Assembly (NCBI GenBank): GCA_001599915.1
Contig: BCIG01000015.1
Span: 372,001-436,000 of the forward strand
Direction of reading: 5' to 3'
Source of the DNA: Symbiotaphrina buchneri
Taxonomy: Eukaryota > Ascomycota > Symbiotaphrinales > Symbiotaphrinaceae
Length of the DNA: 64,000 nucleotides
The position numbers and the translations under genes are program-made. Shown in pieces: positions 56,296-64,000 of the stretch (position 1 is its first letter; every line of letters starts with the position of its first letter). Below the pieces are notes generated by a model. That model was not told the DNA's origin and made no database searches. It was given only the letters and a program-made list of their open reading frames with translations.

Positions 56296-57091
56296 GACGC
56301 AAAAATAATCAGTTCCCGTCCGACACCGCTATCTGTGGTCTGAGATGTTGTGTCCCCGATAACCGCAATAGTAAGTGTTCAATGGAGGTTGGTGGTAGCT
56401 CCGATAAGATAAGGGCGGGAGGAGTGTGATTACGATCTGGTGGATTCCAACCTGACCTTGTGCTGACGTGAGCGATAGCTTGATCAGAATATGTTAAATG
56501 GCGGCATGAACCTTCATGGATAGAAAAAAGAATTGACGTACCTTGGTTTATCTGAGGATTGCTGGCGAATATCGTATTGCGGCGGGGCTTGAGGTTGATA
56601 TATGCCGTGCCGAAGGTAAGGTTTGACTAAGGAAACGATCCGACCCGCGGGAGAGGCGCGCAGATCATCTGGGGGAAGTCAAGATCTAAATCTGCTGATC
56701 AATCTGTGAGGTCTTGCCCTCTTATCCCTGCACGTAAGGGGAGGTACTGGGCTATGATTGAAGGACCAAGTTTTGTATCAAGATCGGGCTAACAGGATTT
56801 ATTTAACTGTGGGAGGTTTAGGAGTTGCAGCTTACAGCAGTCTGGCCAATTTCAAATTAGTTGTTCGGCCTCTTGACGATAAGACATGCCATCCGTACTG
56901 TGTAATAGGCTCACGTCTGGGTTCTAGAGTAGTTTTGATTTTTAAAATTCGCAAAAGTCTTCAAAAGCTGAGAATTTCTGTATATGGGTCATTTTACGCC
57001 CACTTGGTACAAATGCAGATCCGTAAAAATCCCATCGGGCTCCAAAGACGCCTCTCAATGCTGCAGAGGTTCAAGACCTAGCTAGATTCGC
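56296..57091. other. Intergenic region
   Basis: Promoter of the 2EXR/F-box-like gene and 3' flank of the next minus-strand gene. A frame of 107 residues (56758-57081, +) shows no family I recognise and sits in AT-richer DNA; I do not call it a gene. Confidence 0.4.
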
Positions 57092-58764
57092 TCATCGATG
57101 CCCGCAAGTATTCTTCATGACCGCCTCGAACACAGTGGTCCATTTGCCTTTCTTGGCGGATTTCTTGGTTGTCTTCTCCGGTAGATCCGAAGCCGTCTTG
57201 CTTGATCGACCTCCAAGGGACCTCTGTACACCTTTTTCATGCATATCTCCGGAATTAATTCCTTGACTGTCCCAACTCGGCTCTTCCTTAGGCTGCTTGT
57301 TCGGCGCTTGGAGGTGTGGCAGAGCATGCTGCTGGACTGAAGGCAATGGAGCGGCTTCCACCTCTGCACCAGGGGTGTGGGGCGAAACTAATACTGGAGG
57401 GCCAGCTTTACCTGGGGCCGAGACCTGTTTATGGAGGATCTGACTGCCACTGCGAAGAATTTTATTCCCCATATGATGGAATTGATGATGCAACTCCCCC
57501 GCCTCGTACTGAAGTTGTTTTATGCCTCCTGCCGGTAATGACGCCGGTCTGGGCAGCTGAGGTCGTGTGGGCGATTGCTTCAATGCAATAGGATCGTCAT
57601 ATTTGAAGTTCTGGGACCAGTTCTCCCGAAATGCTACCCATATGCCCGTAACAAGGATCAGGTTTCGGAGTTTGTCATCAGTAACAGTCAAGGTTGTCTC
57701 CAGTGCGGTCAAGCCGAAGGGGCATTGTCTGCAGCCACGGACGGCGAGGACGGTGTAGAGATGATCGTCGGTGAGGACGGCCCGTTTGGATTGCGGTAAT
57801 AGTCCAGTACTCTTATGTTCTGCCGATCCATTGAAGCAATCACTGGATGCCGCCGCGTGTTTGGATTCATGAGGCTAAAGTTGAACCGTCTGTCGTTCCT
57901 TGTTGTTTGATCCAGCCCTTCTTCCGCATTGCCTGGCTTTTGCTGCTTGCTAGCGGTCCGGGGAATCCAGCGTGCTATTGTCTTCTGTCCATGTGTATCA
58001 AGATGGACGAATTCATACTTATTTTGCTTCAAGGGCGTTGCGTCCCAAACATCACCGTCACTGAAATGGATTCGAGCCTTCCCTAATGCTCCACCCTCAG
58101 CCCTACCCATGGGACAGATGAAGGCTACAAGATCTCGCGTCTCCGAGCCTTCACTGTCTGAGCTCTCACTCTCCGCGGAGGATCTCCTTTCGGAGGGCTT
58201 GGAATACTCCTCACTCCTTACGACTGCTATCGTGTTGGGGCCCGTCCCAATCTTGCAATTCGAACGCTTTGCCAGTTTCCTTTGCGCTCTTGGACAAGCG
58301 GACGATGGAAGAACATCCAGCGCTGGTTGAGCCCTCGACGAGGTTGACAGGCGTTGGAGTTGCAACAAAAGCCTGGACCGAGTCTTATGTCGAGCCGATG
58401 CTCCCGGCGGAGGATGGGCAATCTGATAAGAAGTTTTTGATCTCGGAGGGGTCCGCCGTGCGCCAGAACCCGGCGTGCGGGACGGTGCGAAGGTGTCTGC
58501 GCTGGGTGAACTGAATGCACTCATACCATCAGATTCGACCTCCTCGTCTTCTTTTTCGAACCTGACCCTGCGGACACTATCGAAAGATGACCCCGCAGAC
58601 TCTGGTCTGAGAGGGAAGCTGAGCGACCGTGTGGGCTCATCATACGAACGGCGTACCGATGCCCTTTTCGCTGGTGACGGGGAGTCCATTGAGGCAGCTC
58701 GCGGTAGGGCAGACCTTGGTGTGGGTACTCTTGCCTCCTCAGGAGCTGTAGTTGTGAACAGCAT
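57092..58764 (-). CDS. Unknown fungal protein with a frame break or tiny intron
   Basis: The frame from ATG 58764 (MLFTTTAPEEARVPTPRSAL) has a disordered Ser/Pro/Arg-rich half, then FICPMGRAEGGALGKARIHF, NKYEFVHLDTHGQKTIARWI and QNIRVLDYYRNP, and stops at 57709. The protein seems to continue in another frame with DKLRNLILVTGIWVAFRENW, down to 57092, ending in a Lys-rich tail. The two parts can be joined by a 41-nt GT-AG intron (57738-57698, donor GTGGCT, acceptor TGGAG), giving 543 residues, but that intron is unusually short with weak signals. A single-base indel, real or from sequencing, explains it equally. I recall this two-block arrangement in uncharacterised Eurotiomycete proteins. No function can be assigned. 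Confidence 0.6.
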
Positions 58765-59997
58765 TTTCGGGATATAAAGCGGCGTAGTACAGCCAGACAA
58801 GATTTGCAGAGCTGGATTACCTTGGGCTAAGGTAATCTGGCCGAGCCTTGTGCGACGTACACGGCCGGTCAAACGTCAGCAGAACCTCTTATGCAGGTAT
58901 CCGGTGGACTCCTTCGCCGCATTGGTGTATGGGTCTGGGCTTTTTCTCAACAGGCGGGAAACAAGCAGCCATAAAGTGAGCTTCTCAACAGGTAAGCGTC
59001 AGGGTGGTGGTTAGGTTCAGGTCATGTCAGATCGTGAGGTTGGATATCACTGTACGACGATTACGGGATGACTGGAAGGAAGTGGAAGAAGAGGGAGCTT
59101 GAAGGTCTTGTATTATTCTTGTTTGGCATTCACCACGGCGTGCGGCGGAAGAAAATTCGACGTTGCTATCCATTTGCTGCATGCATAAGCCCTTGGCCAT
59201 CGGATTCAGCCTGGCCATGACCAACCAGCTCTGGGTGGTTACCGTGGTGGTGGAAGCGGAGCGGAGTGCCCACGGAGTACGGACTTTGCTTTTCCCCTAG
59301 AGCTGACCATCTGTGCACGGAGGCCGAGCCAATGCCTGTCCAGCGCCCATCCGCAACATGCCGCCGGTGCTGGCTTGGCACAAACGCTCGCGGTCTGATT
59401 GGACTAACCAGAAATGTGCTTAACCTAATCAACATAGCGGCTGATCCCACGGAGCAATTGTTACCCGACTTCCGATCGACGCAGCAGTTCGAGTTTTCGC
59501 ACGAAGGAAAGGTCTGGCCGTGAGAGCGCGAAGAATAATCATGACGCGAAAGGAAACGCTGGTGCTTACGGAAATGATTTGATCATGCTGCGATGCTTCC
59601 ATCCATCTTCCGAAACTATAAAGATCTTTGTACTTGACAACGGGGCGCCTAACACACGTGAAGCAATAATTGCTATACGAAGTATCCCCTTGCCCAACCA
59701 TCTAGTAGTCTGCCATACGGAGTACACTGCTCGACTGGAAGATTACCGTACGCTTAGCCACTCAGCCTCGGCTTCTGTGAACTAAGGTAAGGTACGAGAG
59801 TGTCGAAGAAGCACAGAGTACGAAGTAGAAACATCTTTCGACAAGAGAATTGAGAAAGAGCAAAAGCCAAATATCACAAAAAAAAAACAAAAAGGGGTCC
59901 AATGTTCCAGCTCGTTCCACCCGGCCGCTTGACCTAATGCGTACAGCTTCCACATGTCGAGTCTGGCCCAAGGCTGTCACGCTTGTAGTGCTCTCGC
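58765..59997. other. Divergent intergenic region of about 1.2 kb
   Basis: Between the unknown minus gene and the GPI mannosyltransferase (+). TACGGAGTAC-like short motifs occur near 59275 and 59715, and an A-rich run at about 59877-59893. No gene or RNA recognised. Confidence 0.4.
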
Positions 59998-61584
59998 ATG
60001 ATTCGACTGCCTCGGCGACTGACCATGGTGCGCCTGGAACCCTTTCCGCGCGCTCTTGAGCGGCCATATACTGCCCTCGCGATAGCTTTCCTTGTTTGGA
60101 AGACAGGCCTGTACCTGATCGCCTTTTTGGCTCCTGGTCCCGGCTATGACACGTCGACGTCACTTTCCTACGGTGGGCGGAGCTTCTGGATGCCATGGAT
60201 AGCCCCATGGGTGGTCGAATCCAACGACGTCCCGCGGGCCTGGAATGCACTCCGCGATTTTGCTCACAACCTCGTTCGCTGGGATGCTATCCATTTTGAT
60301 GCCGTTGCGAGACGGGGATACCTGTTCGAGCAGGACTGGGCGTGGGGCTGGGGTCATACGCAGTCTATCTCCGCCATAACCAAAGGTACTGGACGCCGCC
60401 TACAGTTCCGTTCGCAGGTTTACTGAACGTTGTAGTGTTGCGCCTTTGGTTTCAGCGAGAAGGGGCCTCCTCACCATGGAAGGAGATGAACGTCGCCGTG
60501 GCTTTAGCGCATGCCTGCCATTTTGCATCTGTCATGGTGCTGTTTATGTTGACCCGGGTAACGTTCGGCCAGGGTCCCGGTGACTGGCTGCCATTTGTCA
60601 CTGCCGCCCTTCACATCATATCCCCCGCTGGGATATTTCTTTCTGCCCCATATGCGGAGAGCTTGTTCTCCTTGTTGGCGTTCTCTGGTATTCTTTTCTA
60701 CCTCAAAGGTATCCCGTACGCGCCCTCGGGCACTCTTTGGCAGGACCTACAGTTGCTCTTGGCTGGCATATTCTTCGGACTGGCTACAACCGTTCGTAGT
60801 AATGGACTACTTTACGGGCTTATGTTTCTATATGATGTCATCTGCCTGGCACCTGCTATTCTACGAGGCGGCCAATTCAGCGCTTCCCTTTGTCGAAGAA
60901 TGGCTGCGCTTGGTTTAGGAGGCCTAGTGACTGGACTTGGTTCTATCATTCCCCAGATGATGGCATATCAGGAGTATTGCTTGGCTTCTCCAAGCGGAAG
61001 CAAAAGACCTCTTTGGTGCAGCAAGGCCATACCGAGTATTTACTCCTGGGTACAGAGCGAGTATTGGTGAGCCTTTTGTAAACACAATACTACCGAAGAC
61101 TGACCACCTTGGCAGGGGCGTTGGCTTTCTTCGATACTGGACGGTAAGCAACTTACCGCTGTTCTTGCTCGCCGCGCCGATGTTGTCCATCCTCTCGGCA
61201 TCTGCAACGTGGGCTTTGGCAAGCAAAAATAAGCCCAGTCTACTGTGGTTGGACAAGGGAAGGCAACAGCCGACCAAGGCAGGTAGTGGTGTCTCCGATG
61301 AGATGACCCGAGAGCACCACCTGCGGAGGCTTTTGCGGAGGTTAGCATTGCCTCAGCTGGGCCTAGCCATCCTCGCGGTGACTACATACCATGTCCAGAT
61401 CGTAAACCGGATCTCGTCCGGCTATCTCCTCTGGTATTGGTGGCTTGCACTTTCACTAAAACAAAACGTTGGCTTTAGGATTGGGGGCAGGGAGTACCAT
61501 CTGGCAGAGGTCATAATCAGGTGCATGGTCATATATGCCATTCTACAGGCCGCTTTATTCTCGAGCTTTCTACCGCCAGCTTAG
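59998..61584 (+). CDS. GPI18: GPI mannosyltransferase 2 (Gpi18/PIG-V)
   Basis: Three exons: 59998-60385, 60436-61066, 61116-61584; introns of 50 and 49 nt; 495 residues. Family marks are LVRWDAIHFDAVARRGYLFE (the luminal loop with the DxxxF-type motif), SPAGIFLSAPYAESLFSLLA, ATTVRSNGLLYGLMFLYDVI and the multi-pass hydrophobic profile. The enzyme adds the second mannose to the GPI precursor on the ER luminal side, using dolichol-phosphate-mannose. The first intron's acceptor could also be AG at 60417, which would leave a 32-nt intron; I prefer 60435 on length. A second in-frame ATG lies nine codons on. It depends indirectly on GDP-mannose made by the enzyme at 36 kb. Confidence 0.93.
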
Positions 61585-62815
61585 TGCGGCAAATTTGCTT
61601 ATTAACATGGCGAAATTCACCATGACCAGCCGACATTGTAAAAATGGTATAATTTAGACGCACAGAGGTTACGGCGGGATTACCTCGACCGGTGGCGGCG
61701 TCACCCTTATTGGAACAATTCGGTTTTATTCCTTGGTATAAAGCTCGGCCTGGCTACTTATTGTTCTTGCCCGTCAGGCCTTGGTCTGAACGTCCAAATT
61801 CTGGGCTGGTGAAACCACGGGCAGGTCGGATGTCAAGAGATAACGGGGACCCGCTCCAAATACCGTAGGCAACCGTAGGTGCGCGTGTCTAACTGACTTT
61901 ATTAGACGACGTTGCTGCGGCTAGCATGGAGGATTCATCATGTCACCAAAGGCAACCCCGTAAGGTGGCAACACCGGAGACCGGCCACTGGTGCAAGACG
62001 ACGTGTCAAAGGTGCCTGGAACTGTTGGAGGCTTAAAAAGAGTGGAGTCGCCGCCTTGCAGATGCTCTCGAGAACTCCATCCGCAGGCAGAGAAGGACAT
62101 CACGTGCTGCGCTGGTTGAGTAGTGGTCAAGACGCCCGAAGGCAGAACCTCGTCGCAGCTTTATTCTTTGACCATAATTGATCCATTCCTTTCGGCTGGT
62201 GACAGTCCTTCACGAAGCATAGCGCTTGGAGACCGCACTCTGTGCACCTATCAGCCAAAAGCGACAAGTTAAAAGTACGAAAAGTTCGTACATGTACTCC
62301 GCATAAACTGAACAAAGCTTAACTCCGCCTCGGTTCTTGGTCCAAGCTCCCACCAAGCCACCAAGCCAGCGAGCCTGTGAGCCGGCCAGCCAGCCAGCCA
62401 GCCTTGTTGTAGCACACACGGCACACCAACGTTCATCAAACGGCAGCTATCCGTCAAACTTCTCTTTCGGCTCCTCGCACCTTTGCTGTCCATCGTTGGC
62501 ATTTTTGGTGTTGGCGTTTGGTGCGACTCTGGTCCTTGCGCGGCTTCTTTCTGGATAGGCCCAGGCACTCAGCCGTCTGGCCAGTACGGGCTCCATCTGC
62601 TTATTCGCAGCGTGCGACTTGTCCATTGACTGCCACGACATTCGGCTGCCTTCAATGAGTCGTTGCGGAGAGCTTGTCTACCCATCAAGCACTACTGTCA
62701 GCCGGTAACATCCTCTTGCTTGTTCCACCATCAGTACCTTTGCTGACCCCGTATCACTTGCAAGGCTTACTCCTCTTAGCTATCCTGTCGGCCATTCTAT
62801 GGTTCTACCGGCGCC
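61585..62815. other. Divergent-type spacer of about 1.2 kb, tandem genes
   Basis: 3' flank of GPI18 and promoter of BLM10. A CACGTG core lies at about 62102-62107 and a CCAG repeat at 62386-62403. No gene or RNA recognised. Confidence 0.4.
62386..62403. repeat. CCAG microsatellite
   Basis: Four and a half copies of CCAG in the BLM10 upstream region, 413-430 nt before the ATG. Too short to be more than a microsatellite. Confidence 0.8.
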
Positions 62816-64000
62816 ATGGAGACAAGCAATAGAATTCCTAGCTTAATTGCATCCTCCGGGACCAACACCAACAATGATATCTCGGGGACGACTACGCCGG
62901 GAGGCGACGATAACGAGAGTATGGATCTGGACAAACAACCCTACCGGCACCGTCCAAGAACCTATCCATATGCTTGTTATTTACCATATGAGACGGAAAG
63001 TGATGGAGAGAGGCAGCAAAACCTGGAGGAGATGCTAGGACAACTGTATGTTGCGGTCGAGGCCGGCGATTTTGCTGCGGGAGCGGTACACTGGACGAGA
63101 GAAATCAAAGGCTGGTTGGGGCTGAAGTTCGACCCCCCAAGGGAAACCAGGGTTAAGTTGGTGAAGCTTTACTATGAGCTTTGCCTTGCCCCGGGAATAG
63201 ATCCAAGCGTCTCGGAACGCTTTGCTAGTATGTTCATGGTCTTGACCAAGTATGTTCTAAGTCACGACCATTAAGCCTTGACATCTGCTGATTATTACGA
63301 AGGAAGCGTCACTATATGGCTCCCGGCAAGGACCTGAACTTAGACTGGAGGCCAGTGTACAAGGAATTAAAAGCTTTCGTGCTGCCCACAGAATCTGGTT
63401 TGGTGCATACAACGACGGTAAAGCGAAATATTCGTACGCTGACCAAGCTCTGCACATTCGCCCAACCATACTTTGACCCAAAAGAAATACCAGCAATACT
63501 TGAGGAATTCCTCCCTTATTTCACGACTTCTTTTACGGAAGGGGCTTACGTTGTGGTTGGGTTACTGAACCTCCTGTTCCCCACCGCGGCACCTCAAGAT
63601 GGCGATGAGAACCTCCAACCGCAGCGTTACCTGCCCACTTTCTTCCATCTATGGTCGTTGGTCAATAGATCGAAAGTTTTCGATGTTGATTTCCTAGATA
63701 TGTTATCACGTCTTGCCAGAGATGCATTACCTTCTAAGCACCTACAATTCTCGGAATATGGCATTTTCACCCAGGACCAGTGTGCTATTATCTTCACCTC
63801 TGTCCTGAGACTGCTCGAGATACCTGTGGGACAAGCTACATCGCCATACAGCGGTTCTGTGGATTTGGCCGCAGGCCTCGGCATGTTACTCGACCGAGAC
63901 CAGAGGAAACATCCCGTTGCACATCACATAGCTCGATGGATCATAATGTCCTTATCGCCTGCGTGCCTTGAAAAGCCGGATTCGGTCTTGACTCGCATGG
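62816..64000 (+). CDS. BLM10: Proteasome activator Blm10/PA200, N-terminal part
   Basis: Exon 1 is 62816-63249; a 53-nt intron (GTATGT...CGAAG) leads in phase to exon 2 from 63303, which is open to the window end. The first ~375 residues are present of an expected ~1,900. After a disordered start come RPRTYPYACYLPYETESDGE, GAVHWTREIKGWLGLKFDPP, ASMFMVLTKKRHYMAPGKDL and FHLWSLVNRSKVFDVDFLDM, closely matching fungal Blm10 proteins. Blm10 is a HEAT-repeat ring cap on the 20S proteasome in nucleus and cytosol. The rest lies beyond 64000. Confidence 0.94.

Noticed and set aside
56758-57081. 107-residue open frame on the plus strand
   Set aside because: No recognisable family, no splice structure, AT-richer spacer DNA; likely chance.

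Overview
This window is nuclear DNA from a filamentous ascomycete (Pezizomycotina). A Eurotiomycetes-type lineage is my best guess, but the sequence alone does not fix the order. The evidence is compact genes on both strands, short GT-AG introns (about 47-240 nt) with CTAAC-like branch sites, and fungal-specific proteins (Dsc2, Apd1, Blm10, an OPT transporter, 2EXR/F-box-like proteins). I reconstructed most multi-exon genes by hand from reading frame, splice signals and known family sequence; intron positions are predictions. I saw no tRNA, rRNA, CRISPR array, intact transposon or provirus-like element.

Left part (0-12.7 kb): TFIP11/Ntr1-like G-patch splicing factor (+); a centrosomin-motif microtubule-organising protein (+) carrying a strikingly AT-rich block; mitochondrial Mn-superoxide dismutase (-) divergent from GINS subunit Psf3 (+); an oligopeptide transporter (-). 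A gene-poor stretch of about 2.9 kb follows.

Middle part (15.6-42.5 kb): Dsc2 (-); a broken 2EXR-family gene (+) and an intact relative (-); a Xi-class glutathione transferase (+); an unknown Arg/Ser-rich protein (+); TFIIH subunit Tfb1 (-); 2-oxoglutarate dehydrogenase E1 (+); an unknown KEN-box protein (+); Apd1-like Fe-S protein (-) divergent from an unknown conserved protein (+); GDP-mannose pyrophosphorylase (-); ribosomal protein eL8 (-); tRNA thiolase Ncs6/Ctu1 (-); a WBP2-like GRAM protein (-).

Right part (43.7-64 kb): glycerol-3-phosphate acyltransferase (+); QCR6 hinge protein (+); an FLVCR-like MFS transporter (+); a YTH-domain RNA-binding protein (+); a second intact 2EXR/F-box-like gene (-); an unknown protein with a reading-frame break (-); GPI mannosyltransferase 2 (+); and the 5' part of proteasome activator Blm10 (+), which runs off the window.

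The genes do not form an evident pathway cluster. They are mostly conserved housekeeping genes: splicing, transcription, ribosome, tRNA modification, mitochondrial metabolism, sugar-nucleotide and GPI synthesis. Two share the mannose theme (GDP-mannose synthesis and GPI mannosylation), three serve mitochondria (SOD2, KGD1, QCR6). I found no convincing new biological system. The most distinctive observations are the 20% G+C block inside the centrosomin-motif gene, a predicted GC-AG intron in NCS6, several very small first exons, and a perfect telomere-repeat palindrome in the eL8 promoter.
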